The position numbers were made by a program, and so were the translations under genes. Below, one piece after another: positions 9,522 to 18,891 of a stretch of 22,013 bases of DNA; the first letter of the stretch is position 1; the number at the start of each line of letters is the position of its first letter. Under the pieces are notes generated by a model. It ran no database searches and had not been told where the DNA came from. It was given only the letters and a program-made list of their open reading frames with translations. The DNA comes from Bacteroidota bacterium (lineage in GTDB: Bacteria; Bacteroidota; Bacteroidia; AKYH767-A; OLB10): the NCBI GenBank assembly GCA_016721435.1, contig JADKIC010000044.1:1-22013 (forward strand). The letters run 5' to 3'.

Positions 9522-11137
9522 TTATTCAACGGTACCGGGTGCATTGAGATGAACATCCACAGCTTGCTCTTTTCGAATTTCAGTCAATATATAATCGCCC
9601 TCTCTGTGAATCTCTTTCCCCAATTGATGGGTAAAAGTACATTCCTTCCTATTATCGAGGCGATAATCTAGTTTTCCCCTTTTACGGGAATATAGGGCCT
9701 ACGGTTATAGCCCATTTTACCGGCTTCCAGCGGACTTATATTAACAAGGGTATCGTATTTAAATTCGAAGATGCGTTGGAAATTATTTGCCCAGGGAATG
9801 AGGAAATAGGGTTCATGTATGACGGATTTATGTGCAATCAGCAAGGACCGTTTGGCATCACAGAGAAAAGAAAGATTACCCGGACTCACAAGAAAAACAG
9901 CATCCACAGGTGTATTGACGGCGATCCATTCGTGCATCTTCTGGATATCACTTTTTTGGTAGTTTCCGATCCGGTATTTGCTTTTAAAGAAGGGATGCGG
10001 AATAAGCGCAGATTGAAAAATAATAAAAGTAACTATCACTACTAATGGAATGGCGGACAGACATGCGACTCTCAATAACCTTTTCTCGTCCAGCAAAAGA
10101 CAAATCACTTTTTTCAAAGCTATTGAAATCAAAATGGAATAACATAATGTCAGCCAAATGGTCGCTTTAAACCATTGCGTCTTCCCTACTCCCATATAAC
10201 CGGCTTTCTCCAGCAACAGATAGTAGCATATCATCCCTATCACCACAATGGCCGTCAATTTCAAAACGAATTTCCCGTTCTTCGCTTTAAAAAGATACAT
10301 CGAAAGAAAAGAAGCGGCGGCAAGAAGTGTAAATTTCAGATATTCCATCTTTGGAAAATATGATGGGAGATAATGATTCGGATTTCTGATTTTATACAGA
10401 GCGATGTAATAGGCCGACTTATCAAATTGCTGATCCATGATAAACTGTCGGTAAAGAATGGGGCCCAGCATCGGCAGAGACACTAAAATGAAAACAGAGA
10501 AATAACCCGCTACGGTTGGAATGGATTTGCGGTTATGAATAACCAGCATTGAACAAAGTAATATCGCCACAATCAATGCGGCTAAAATCTGAAACAATCC
10601 ACCGAGTCCGATACATACGGCCATCCATACATACTTTTCTTTGAAGTAATATACAAAAGCCAGCGCACAAAACATCACCGCAAGAGTAGAGCCTATCAGT
10701 TCATTGTCCTGAAAGCTATTATCCCCAATACACATCGTATTAAAAAACAAAAGCAATAGTACCGGGGCGATAAAAGCTGTCAGCTTACTGTTATCAAAAT
10801 ACATTGAAATTTTGCTCACCGACCAGGCGGAAACGATAAGCGCAGTCATGGTCAATAGAAAACAAGCCGTTTCCACACCAGTGAGCAATGACACACCATA
10901 CACCAGCCATTTATAATAAAACCGGACACTAAATGTAAGTTCATTGGGCACCATGAAATAATCATTCGGATAGAGTGAAGGATTAAAAAGTTTATACACC
11001 TGCGGTAAATGTTCCTCCTGATCACCATAGTTAAAGGAATAGCCATTCATGCCAATGAACAGTACGGAGGCTACCAATGCAAAAAACCAATGGATTTTAT
11101 CATTATCCATCCACGTTGATCCCTTTAAATTATTCAT
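9522..11137 (-). CDS. GT-C-like polytopic membrane protein
   Basis: A polytopic inner-membrane protein with about ten hydrophobic helices and a first periplasmic loop FNYGDQEEHLPQVYKLFNPS. This looks like GT-C superfamily glycosyltransferases (DUF6798-like), which take sugars from polyprenyl phosphate. The C-terminal soluble part has MHEWIAVNTPVDAVFLVSPG and AKRSLLIAHKSV. The frame stops at 9668, but restoring one A in the run complementary to 9672-9675 carries it on through LDYRLDNRKEC...GDYILTEIRKEQAVDV to TAA at 9522, a coherent C-terminus. A start further upstream is possible: an open frame from ATG at 11283 joins this one if a T is restored in the TTTT near 11160. That would place the start just after the promoter at 11299. 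Its partner is the downstream GT2 gene. Family assignment is from topology and loop motifs only. Confidence 0.75.
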
Positions 11138-11157
11138 ATAGATTTTCCGGGAACGAT

Positions 11158-11283
11158 TTAAAAGTGTAGGAAGAAATACAGGTGAATCAATTCGCTTTTA
11201 TCCCATAAATTATTAGAAAGTTGTCCGGCAGGATTTCCCATTCGCGGATTTAAAGACATACTTCTATAGGAGAAATTATTCAT
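11158..11283 (-). other. Short open frame: N-terminal extension of the GT-C gene or a leader ORF
   Basis: ATG at 11283 opens a 41-codon frame (MNNFSYRSMSLNPRMGNPAG...LIHLYFFLHF) with protein-like composition. It ends at TAA 11158-11160. One extra T in TTTTAAA would carry it in frame into the membrane-protein gene at 11137. It begins about 16 bases downstream of the promoter-like -7 box. Either reading (extension or separate leader peptide) is inference. Confidence 0.28.
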
Positions 11284-11298
11284 TGCTATTGTAGCTGG

Positions 11299-11330
11299 CA
11301 AAATTATATTTTTTCACCAATTAAAGGCAA
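11299..11330 (-). promoter_or_regulatory. Bacteroidota-type promoter for the glycosyltransferase operon
   Basis: On the minus strand, TTG (11328-11330) is followed after 21 bases by TAATTTTG (11299-11306), fitting the TTG-(19 to 21)-TAnnTTTG consensus exactly. Transcription would start near 11292, giving a leader of about 155 bases to ATG 11137 or about 9 bases to ATG 11283. Confidence 0.5.
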
Positions 11331-11347
11331 GTTAAGCAATTATAAAC

Positions 11348-11398
11348 TATCACAGAATAAACAGATCAATTTATTGAAATACAAATAGTTCTGTGATA
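11348..11398. repeat. 10-base perfect inverted repeat
   Basis: TATCACAGAA (11348-11357) and TTCTGTGATA (11389-11398) are perfect inverses around a 31-base AT-rich spacer. It sits about 100 bases past the stop of the small membrane protein and just upstream of the glycosyltransferase promoter. It may be a terminator stem, or a half-site pair for a regulator. TGTGA/TCACA half-sites are seen in CRP-family operators, but here the spacer is too long. Confidence 0.35.
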
Positions 11399-11499
11399 CA
11401 TGGCGAAGGTAGTGTAGAGGTGCACGAAAATGATCATTGAAAGAATTAGAAGTGCAATTCCTTTTATACTGCCCGAACATTTAAAGCTATTCTTTCTAC

Positions 11500-11831
11500 T
11501 CATTGCAATACTTCATATGCACCATATCCCAAAATTAAGGTGCCGATGATGGTAAAACCATACATAAAGATATCAAAGTTATGGTTCGCATGAAAGAGAA
11601 AGACCGTCATAATAAAGCCTGTCAGCAAAATTATACCCCCTGCAATCATTAGGGTCACTCCCTGCCCTTTCGTTTTTTGTAGATAACTAATTTTAATTTG
11701 CATAGAGCTTCCGTTAGAAATGTATCCTGCAGACCTTCTTTTCTAAGTATTGTTTGTATCTTATCCGATGAATATCCTTCTTTGTGAAGTTGAAATACTC
11801 TATTATAAATTTCTTTTGATTCTTCTAGCAT
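11500..11831 (-). CDS. Small two-helix membrane protein (one frame break)
   Basis: Two overlapping short frames become one protein of about 110 residues if one A is restored in the run complementary to 11673-11678. The N-terminal part from ATG 11831 (MLEESKEIYNRVFQLHKEGY, then SSDKIQTILRKEGLQDTFL and KLKLVIYKK) is a soluble helical region that resembles a small helix-turn-helix-like or three-helix unit. The C-terminal part (TKGQGVTLMIAGG, ILLTGFIMTVFLF, MYGFTIIGTLILGYGAYEV) forms two transmembrane helices with a short periplasmic loop containing HANHNFD. The repaired junction YKK-TKGQG keeps a smooth soluble-to-membrane transition, so I prefer one gene over two. The stop is at 11500. I do not know its function. 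It starts about 14 bases after a strong inverted repeat. Confidence 0.6.
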
Positions 11832-11845
11832 AATTTTCTATGAAT

Positions 11846-11913
11846 ATTTGGATCACATAAAAATGACAAATATTACCTGGCAAGTATTAATTGATTCTTT
11901 ATGTGATCCAAAT
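11846..11913 (-). terminator. 16-base perfect inverted repeat, probable terminator stem
   Basis: ATTTGGATCACATAAA (11846-11861) and TTTATGTGATCCAAAT (11898-11913) are perfect inverses with a 36-base loop. It begins 11 bases after the stop codon of the beta-propeller gene and ends 14 bases before the next ATG. A terminator for the upstream gene is the simplest reading. The long loop and weak U-run leave room for a leader structure of the small membrane gene or a MITE-like remnant. Confidence 0.45.
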
Positions 11914-11923
11914 TTGTTTACAT

Positions 11924-13633
11924 CTAATTCTTTATCACCTTTTCCTTATAAATTCGGTCGCCACAATTAAATGTGACGAAGTATACTCCGGAACGCCAAT
12001 CACCGGAATTGATCTCAAGGGCATTACTACATTACTCCTTTGATAAACAATCTTACCGGACAAATCAGTTATTACAAGTTGCCCTTCCTTTCTTCATCCA
12101 GTCTTAAATAGAAGAATTGATCCGCAGGATTAGGATAAATATTTAACTCTCCTTTCTTACTATAATTGGTACTTGCTTGCAAAGATCTATTTGAATAAGT
12201 TTCATCAACGACCGGCAATGCAGTAGAATACTTCGTAGTAGTCCAAATTCTGTTAGGAGAATCATTTCGATTTCCTGTTACATACAATGACTGGCTACCT
12301 GCATGATAAGTTGCATAATCGGCTGTCCAACTTGCATGACTAAAAAATCCGGCAGGTAATTTACTGGTCCAAACTAAATTTCCGGAAGAATTATATTTCA
12401 AAACCAGATGAAAAACATTCGATCCATTGAAATAACCATCATCAGTACTACCCATTAGAAATATTTCTTCAGATGGACTGACTAACATTGAAGACAATAT
12501 GTCATTGTCTTCTAATCCAAAGCCAATCCATCAAATGTTTTATTCCAAAGTACATTTCCGTTGGAAGGATCTAGTTTTCTGACTTGTATATCTACTCCAC
12601 TTGTCCATTAGTTCCGACCACTCCAGAAGTATATAGTACCTGAATTAAAATATTCCAACCTCTTGGAGAAAAACCCTTGTTTGAAGCTGTAATTCGCTTT
12701 ATCCATTTTCTTGAGCCATCAATTCCATCAAACCTCAGTATAATCCATTCACTGTTCCCTCCACTACTTGCCTGGCCTACTCCGGCTACGAATACATCAC
12801 TGTTTACCGGATCAAAAGCCACGTACTTTCCTAAATCAAGAAGTGCCTGATTTGATCTAATATCATAATTTTTTTGCCAAAGCAGAATTCCATTCCCCCA
12901 GTATTTAAAAACGGCTATTTGTGAACCTTTTGCCAAACTATTTCTTGTACCTACTATATTACAAACTCCATTTGCTTCAACTGCTATTTCAGAAGGTTCA
13001 TCAGAGTAATTTCCGGGCGAAGAATTGTATTTTGAAAAATAAAATTCAGATTTTGGTCCAGCTTGATAAAAACGAAATCTCTACCGGTTGCCGGTCTTTC
13101 AGCCCATCCAATAACATATACATTACCCGATTGATCCAATCCCATATCAACCGGCATCTCTTCGATACCGGGATCAGAATTAAATGAAAATTGATTTACC
13201 AAATTGAGATTAGAGTCTAATTTAATAACGCCAATATTACCTTCCGTAACTCCAGGTGTAGTATAGTATTGAGCAGCAACTAATACATAAATAAAATCAT
13301 TCAATACTTTTATTTTAACGCCTTCACTACGTAATGAATCGTTATAGAAATCCAAATAATATTCATTTAACAATGATCCATCTGCCGAGTATTTTATAAC
13401 TGCAATATTATAATCATAATTTCCAGGAATATAAAAAACCAACAGAAACCACTGAACCACTTGAAAGGTTACCGATATCATTTCCTTGATTTGGGCCATT
13501 CATTATACTGACTTTTTAAGGCTCCCCATTTATAATCAGGACCCTGACTCTGACTAAAAGAATTGACAATACAACCAAATACCAATAGAAGGGAAAGGAT
13601 AATTTTCGAATAATTACTATAAATGTTTTTCAT
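11924..13633 (-). CDS. T9SS-secreted beta-propeller protein (about seven frame breaks)
   Basis: A secreted protein of about 570 residues. The signal peptide starts MKNIYSNYSKIILSLLLVFG. The body is built of SBBP/propeller-like blades (NYDYNIAVIKYSADGSLL, GNVYVIGWAERPATGRDFVF, GSQIAVFKYWGNGILLWQKN, EIFLMGSTDDG). The end is a type-A T9SS sorting domain: LNIYPNPADQFFYLRL, then GQLVITDLSGKIVYQ, then LEINSGDWRSGVYFV and YKEKVIKN, with stop at 11924. Frames switch near 13502, 13433-13438, 13035-13039, 12601, 12525, 12082-12084 and 12019-12021. Most of the seven are cured by one base in a homopolymer, and the repaired blades and sorting domain are canonical. The protein would cross the outer membrane through T9SS and be anchored or released at the surface. 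The ligand is unknown. Confidence 0.75.
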
Positions 13634-13681
13634 AAGGTTTAGTTTTAAATTAGGTTAGAAAGCTATTTATTTGCAAAAAAG

Positions 13682-13710
13682 CAAAGGTATAAGCTATTTG
13701 AAAAATGCAA
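13682..13710 (-). promoter_or_regulatory. Promoter-like pair upstream of the beta-propeller gene
   Basis: Minus-strand TTG (13708-13710), an 18-base spacer and TACCTTTG (13682-13689) match the Bacteroidota promoter, with a spacer one base short of the usual 19-21. The start codon is 48 bases downstream at 13633. Confidence 0.42.
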
Positions 13711-13746
13711 AAAAATCATTTGAAAGTACAAACCAATGAGTCAAAA

Positions 13747-14373
13747 CTACATCCCCAACGTATAAAACTCCGGCTTTTCGATATCATGCACTCGAATCAC
13801 ACCTACGGCAGCCAGGTTAACGAGAATCTTTTGAGCCCGCCATCTGCTGATATTGACCATATTTGAAAACTCCTTCAGGGTAATGCGTGGATGGGCCTGG
13901 AGATAGTCCATGAGGGCTTTTTCCTTGCTGGTGTATTTTATGATGGAAGGCCGTGAGGAATGCTTTCTTTTCAGAACTTCTACCAACACTTTACTTGCCA
14001 AGAGTGATTGATCCTTTTCCCGTACATACACCCATTTTTTCCCCTCTTCATCCGTAGCATAATAAGGCTTATCCTTGCCTTCGGGAATAATCACTTCCAG
14101 GATCATCTTTCCGCGCAGGTTCCATTCGTGGATGATGAGCTCGATGGGCGGTGTGCAGAAGAATTCAGTCGCTTTCTCCAGCATGAATTTTTCCTCTTCG
14201 GTTTTTATGCCACTAATGGTTCCGTCATCATTCACGCCTACCAGCAAAGTCCCACCATGAAGATTAGCAAAGGAAACGATAGATTTAGCAATGCGATGCA
14301 CATTACTGATTTCCTTTTTGAAATCCAGCATGGCACCTTCGCCCTGATCAATCAAATTCTGAATTCTCTTCAT
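13747..14373 (-). CDS. AlbA_2/Schlafen-type DNA-binding protein with winged helix
   Basis: An intact 208-residue protein. Residues 1-130 form an AlbA_2 (Schlafen AAA_4, DivIVA-independent) domain: GEGAMLDFKKEISNVHRIAK, SIVSFANLHGGTLLVGVNDD, GTISGI, EVIIPEGKDKPYYA, WVYVREKDQSLLAS. This fold is found in putative transcriptional regulators and nucleic-acid-binding proteins. The GGTLLVGVNDDG signature is the most conserved part of the family. The C-terminal part (TLKEFSNMVNISRWRAQKIL, then VNLAAVGVIRVHD) reads as a winged helix-turn-helix. It follows the DUF4249 lipoprotein gene by 54 bases and could be cotranscribed with the TonB system, where it might act as its regulator. That link is inference from position. 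No frame break. Confidence 0.78.
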   Translation of the reverse strand: MKRIQNLIDQGEGAMLDFKKEISNVHRIAKSIVSFANLHGGTLLVGVNDDGTISGIKTEEEKFMLEKATEFFCTPPIELIIHEWNLRGKMILEVIIPEGKDKPYYATDEEGKKWVYVREKDQSLLASKVLVEVLKRKHSSRPSIIKYTSKEKALMDYLQAHPRITLKEFSNMVNISRWRAQKILVNLAAVGVIRVHDIEKPEFYTLGM

Positions 14374-14427
14374 TGATTTAACTACCTGTGATGAGCTGCT
14401 AAAAGTAAAAAATTAAACCGGAGATAA

Positions 14428-15313
14428 TTACCGGGCAATGATCGTGTCGTAAGCTACTGAATAGGTAGCAAACAACCCTCTTCCGCCATTGATATTCGAT
14501 TTCACATTGGAAGGAACGGCAAAAGGACTACCATTATTGGCCAATTGATTTTCTGCGTCTCTCCAGAACTCATAGGTTCCTCTGTCAATGCTACAGAATT
14601 TTACTACGATGGTGTCTCCCTTCTTATAAAATCCGGCTTCTTCATTTTCATCTTCCTCGGCTTCCGAGTTTTGAACGGTACCTCTGTTATAGGCAAAATC
14701 AAAACTTTGTCCGTTGATGAATTTATCTTCAAATACAGAGCCGAAGGGCGTATAATACAAATCATCTTTATTCAGTCGCTTAGCAAACCATCGGTAATAG
14801 TTTCCCAAAGTATCCGGATCAGAAAGTTTTGCCCATGCAAAGCCCAGACTATCGAGGTTGTCCTGCACCTTAAACCAAACACTGTCCAATGCCACCGGCT
14901 CATGTAAAACTGCCGATGAACTGACTTGTCTGCCATCTGCAGTAATAATGTTCAAGGTATATTGGGTACCCGGAATTCCAATCATAGTGGGCAGAAACGT
15001 GAGGCTATCCAGAGCGACATAAAATCCACCGACGGAAACTCCATTCAATGAGGTGTCTATTTCTGTCAACTGAATAGTATCCGTTCCGTTGCTGATGGTA
15101 ACAATAGCTCCACGAATGGGTAAATTATTAATGCTGTTCTGCCCGATAGGATTAAAATAAGCTTCACTCTTGCTGAGAATCACATAGGAGGCAATCCTAT
15201 TTCCACATAGCCATCCACTACTACTTTAGATTCCGTTTCGGGGAGATCCGAGAGATGTCTTTTCACAACTGCTGATCAGCAGGCAGGTTCCGATGAAGAA
15301 GAATATTTTTCAT
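14428..15313 (-). CDS. DUF4249-like outer-membrane lipoprotein of a TonB system (three frame breaks)
   Basis: A lipoprotein of about 295 residues. From ATG 15313 the repaired start is MKNILLF, then IGTCLLISSCEK, with a clear lipobox ending at Cys, then SDLPETESKVVVDGYVEIGL and LSKSEAYFNP. The body (GAIVTISNGTDTIQLTEID, FATYSVAYDTIIA near the end) follows the DUF4249 pattern, whose members are coded next to TonB receptors. Frames change near 15296, 15252 and 15188, just before the long intact stretch from 15183. The start codon lies 3 bases past the TonB receptor stop (TGATCAATG), so the two are translationally close. The expected role is a SusD-like surface partner in substrate capture. No substrate is implied. 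The family name comes from context and pattern, not from a search. Confidence 0.72.
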
Positions 15314-15316
15314 TGA

Positions 15317-17633
15317 TCAGAATTTAAAATTATAAGTAACTGAAGGGATAATACTGAACAAGGAGACCTGCTTGGCTTGCACTCTCTGATTGCCGTCCTG
15401 GCTATTCCCTGCACATCGAAATAAATGAAATAAGGATTTTGTCGACCGTACATATTGTAAACGGCAAATACCCACTCACTCTTGAATTTCTTCACTTTCT
15501 GGCTGCGTAATGTTGCGGAAAAATCGAGTCGGTGATAGGCTTTCTGCCGGAAGTCATTGCGGTTATCATAGCCGCTGAGGATATAGAAATTATTGTTCAC
15601 GTCGAGCCCACCGCTTCCATTCACAGAAACCGGAGGTCCGGCCGACATGAAATACCTTTCCGTAGGTAGCGTCAGGGCATCACCGGTAGCATAGACCCAG
15701 GTCATTCCGAACAACCATTTTTTGGAACGTTCATAGGTTAATACAACTGACACATCGTGGCGGCGATCGTATTTAGCAGGAAAATCTCTTCCGAAATTCA
15801 GGTCCGGAAAATTTCGCTCTGTCCAGGCTAAGGTATAGCCCACCCATCCGCTAAAATTGCCCTTCGATTTCTTCACAAAAAACTCGGCACCATAACTCCA
15901 TCCCTCTCCGAAAACAAAATTATTATCAGGATTATTTCTGACATCCTGATCTGGCGTTGCCCCTTCACGGTAGTCGATCTGATTCTTCATCTCCTTGTAA
16001 TAGACCTCTACGGCAGTCTCAAATAAATTATCCTTAAAATTCCTGAAATAGCCCAATGCATACTGAACTCCATACTGCGGTTTCACTCTGTCAGTACTCG
16101 GCACCCAAACATCTGTCGGCAGACTCACAGAACCAAAAGAAGCGATATGGATGTACTGATAATTCTGAGTATAGGAAGCTTTGATGGAGGAAAATTTATT
16201 CAATTCATAACGTACACTTACTCGCGGTTCGAGGTTATAGTAATCCTTCACTTTTTTTCCGGAAGCATAGTCGATGGTATCAATAAAACGGCCTTCAAAA
16301 GAAGGATCTTCCACATAGCGGGAGAAGGGACCGATGTGCGCAAAGTAAGTCATCCGCAGTCCCCCATTCACTCTAAGTTTCTCCGTGATATCCCATTCGT
16401 CATTCACATATAAAGCGGCGTCGTGCGCATAGAAACGGGTGATATCTCCCAGATCAAAAACCACATCACCGGAGCGGGCATAGGCATTGGTAGGTGTAAA
16501 GCGATGATAAATATAATTCCCGCCGAACTTCACGTTATGGAGAATATTCGGAAACCAGTTGTTTTATCGTTGAAAAGGTGATTCCAGCGTAGGGAAGTCG
16601 TGGCATTTCCCCAGGGGATACGCACGGCAAATCCGGTTTCCCTGCTCTTGAAGTTGAAAACATCTCTGCCGAAATAACCACTCATAAACAGTCGATCTTT
16701 AGATGATAACTGATAGTTCAACTTGGCATTGAGATCAAAAAAGTAATAAGAGTTACCGGCGATGTTCGACTCCGGACCGATAAAAGGTTCCCGTAAAAAG
16801 AGATCAATAAACGTACGACGTCCACTCACAATAAATGAACCTTTCTCCTTTACAATGGGACCTTCGAACGTAAAACGGGAGGCAATATATCCGATTCCTC
16901 CTTCAGCATGGTACTCCTTCATATTACCATCCTTCATCGAGATATCCAGCACCGATGCCAGTCGACCGCCATATTGCGCAGGCATTCCACCCTTGGTTAG
17001 CGTAATATTTTTCACTGCATCCGGATTAAAAACCGAGAAAAATCCAAAGAGATGAGATGCATTATACACCACACCTTCATCCAGTAAGACCAGATTCTGA
17101 TCGGGTCCACCACCACGCACATAAAATCCCGAGTTCCCCTCCCCTGCATCCTGCACCCCGGGTAACAACTGAATGGCTTTCAAAATGTCCACTTCTCCCA
17201 GTAATGCCGGCAGGCTTTTAATTTTCTCTATTTCCAGCTCAACGCGGCCCATTTCCGTACTCTTGATATTCCGGTCGATCCGCTCACCTGTTATCACCAC
17301 CTCTTGTTTTTCATACACTTTAGGAGCCAGTTCAATCGTGAGGGAGACATTCTTTTTCAGATCAATTTCTATCTGTTTTTCCTGATAGCCTACAAAATTG
17401 ATAAGCAGTAAATATTTTGCTTGATTTACTGTCAAAGAGAAAAAACCATAGGCATTTGCATTTGCACCTTTTTCCAGTTCCTTCACATAAATGGCTGCAC
17501 CGGTAAGTGCTTCCCCGGTAAGGGAGTCCTTCACGTAACCACTTATAGTTGCTTTATTATCAACATTTTCCTGAGAGAAAGAAGAAGAAAAGGCCAGGCA
17601 AGGAATCAGGAGGAGCAGGAAATACTTTTTCAT
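15317..17633 (-). CDS. TonB-dependent outer-membrane receptor (two breaks, one likely deletion)
   Basis: A TonB-dependent receptor of about 770 residues. The signal peptide is MKKYFLLLLIPCLAFSSSFS. A carboxypeptidase-regulatory-like domain follows (ATISGYVKDSLTGEALTGAA). The plug contains LPALLGEVDILKAIQLLPGV, SGFYVRGGGPDQNLVLLDE and GGMPAQYGGRLASVLDI. The 22-strand barrel ends in the repaired SVTYNFKF, with the terminal Phe needed for BAM recognition. The frame breaks near 16560 and near 15400. The second is cured by one C and gives QDGNQRVQAKQVSLFSIIP. The first is different: relative to receptors of this type, roughly 40 residues between WNHLFNDK and NILHNVKFGG are missing, so a deletion as well as a frame change is likely. 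It precedes the DUF4249-like gene by 3 bases. The plug residues are intact. Confidence 0.85.
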
Positions 17634-17640
17634 AAGGCTG

Positions 17641-17648
17641 CAAAACTA
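17641..17648 (-). promoter_or_regulatory. Candidate -7 element of the TonB operon
   Basis: TAGTTTTG on the minus strand (17641-17648) fits TAnnTTTG and lies 7 bases before the ATG, which would make a nearly leaderless transcript. The nearest TTG is 22 bases upstream, one more than usual. Confidence 0.3.
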
Positions 17649-17751
17649 AGGAGAAAAACCGCTATCAAAGCAAAGGCGTGCACTCTGGTGACAATATAAT
17701 AACCTGAAACAGAAGAAATAGTAAATGAATCAGCAGAGACGGCCAATAAAT

Positions 17752-17782
17752 TTGTGAAAGGTCGATTATACATATACTTTTG
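17752..17782 (+). promoter_or_regulatory. Bacteroidota-type promoter upstream of tRNA-Pro
   Basis: TTG (17752-17754), 20 bases, TACTTTTG (17775-17782): a full match to the Bacteroidota consensus. It lies about 97 bases upstream of the tRNA and on the same strand. Confidence 0.55.
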
Positions 17783-17879
17783 CAGTCTCAAATTTTCTTT
17801 CTCATAAACCTATCAGGCGAACAACCAACCTGTTCTATTTGTTTCCGGGAAAGAAAATTATTGTAAAAAGATATCCACT

Positions 17880-17953
17880 CGGGGTGTAGCGTAGCCCGGT
17901 ATCGCGCCAGCATGGGGTGCTGGAGGTCGTCAGTTCAAATCTGGCCACCCCGA
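17880..17953 (+). tRNA. tRNA-Pro (anticodon GGG)
   Basis: A 74-base cloverleaf. The acceptor stem pairs CGGGGTG with CACCCCG, and the discriminator base is A. The D stem is GCG/CGC. The anticodon stem is CCAGC/GCTGG around loop ATGGGGT, so the anticodon is GGG and it reads CCC and CCU. The variable loop is AGGTC. The T stem is GTCAG/CTGGC around loop TTCAAAT. C1 opposite G72 with A73 is the usual proline identity set. CCA is not encoded (CTT follows). Confidence 0.95.
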
Positions 17954-18083
17954 CTTAATTTAACAGACCTTCACTTGAAGATTTCGTTTCATTGGTTTGA
18001 TTTTTCTATACCGTTCACATGAACTTCAACACTTTTTAAACTTCATCGTTGCAACGTAAAAACTATATTCAAATTCCCACGGC

Positions 18084-18091
18084 TATCTTTG
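18084..18091 (+). promoter_or_regulatory. Candidate -7 element of the TerC gene
   Basis: TATCTTTG at 18084-18091 matches TAnnTTTG and is followed after 20 bases by ATG 18112. No TTG sits at the proper distance upstream, so this is a weak call. It does argue against the earlier in-frame start at 18049, which would lie upstream of the promoter. Confidence 0.38.
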
Positions 18092-18111
18092 CAGCTAAAT
18101 CAATTCCAACC

Positions 18112-18841
18112 ATGCAGGAAGAAATAGCGCTTATTTTATCAGTTGACGGATTAATTTCACTTTTTACACTTGTTGTCATGGAGATTGTACTGGGAATAGA
18201 TAACATCATTTTCATCTCCATATTAGCCGGGAAGCTACCTTACCAGCAACAAGCAAAAGCACGCCGAATTGGCAAGCCTCGCCTTGATCATACGGATTGC
18301 CTTATTGTTCAGTATCAGTTGGATTGTCAGCTTGAAAGAGCCATTCATCACAATTATGGACCATGGATTTAGTGGCAGGGATATGGTTTTACTTTTTGGC
18401 GGACTCTTTTTGATGGCCAAGAGCACCTCTGAGATTCACGGTAAAATCAGCAAGGAAGAACATTTATCTACGCCCGGCATGAAAAAGCTTACTCTTAACA
18501 TGGCGATTGCTCAGATTATCGGATTGGATATCGTGTTTTCATTTGATTCCATTTTAACAGCTGTGGGTCTGGTAGATCATGTGAGTATTATGATACTTGC
18601 CGTCATCATCTCCATGATCGTCATGTTAATTTCTGCGAAATCGGTTTCAGACTTTGTCAATAAGCACCCTACCATTAAAATGCTGGCGCTCTCCTTCCTC
18701 CTTATGATCGGATTCATGCTCACTATTGAAGCCTTCCATTACGAGGTTCCAAAAGGATACATTTACTTTGCGATGGCTTTCTCACTTCTCGTGGAACTTT
18801 TGAATATGAGAATCAGAAAGAGAAATAGCGCAGAACAGTAG
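18112..18841 (+). CDS. TerC-family integral membrane protein (one frame break)
   Basis: A polytopic inner-membrane protein of about 243 residues, the normal length for Bacteroidota TerC/Alx-like proteins, which are linked to tellurite resistance or manganese export. Family marks are EIVLGIDNIIFISILAGKLP near the start and IIGLDIVFSFDSILTAVGL in the middle, the paired acidic GxD motifs in membrane helices. Seven hydrophobic helices are visible. The frame breaks at about 18271-18275: ARRIG must join LALIIRIALLF. A two-base loss would restore the expected ARRIGLSLALIIR. ATG 18112 is preferred over the upstream 18049 start because the family begins MQEE-like and the promoter-like box lies between. 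The ion transported cannot be read from sequence. It is the only protein gene on the plus strand. Confidence 0.85.
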
Positions 18842-18891
18842 AAATTCCTATTAGGAAATATCCTGAGCTTTACCTTTAAGGTTAAGTATTT

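Noticed and set aside
18049..18111. Earlier TerC start at 18049
   Set aside because: It would lie upstream of the -7-like box at 18084-18091, and the residues it adds do not resemble the family's N-terminus.
18841..18891. Small palindromes TTCCTATTAGGAA and ACCTTTAAGGT between convergent genes as a terminator
   Set aside because: Their centres are a single base, too tight to fold with full stems, and no clear U-run follows.
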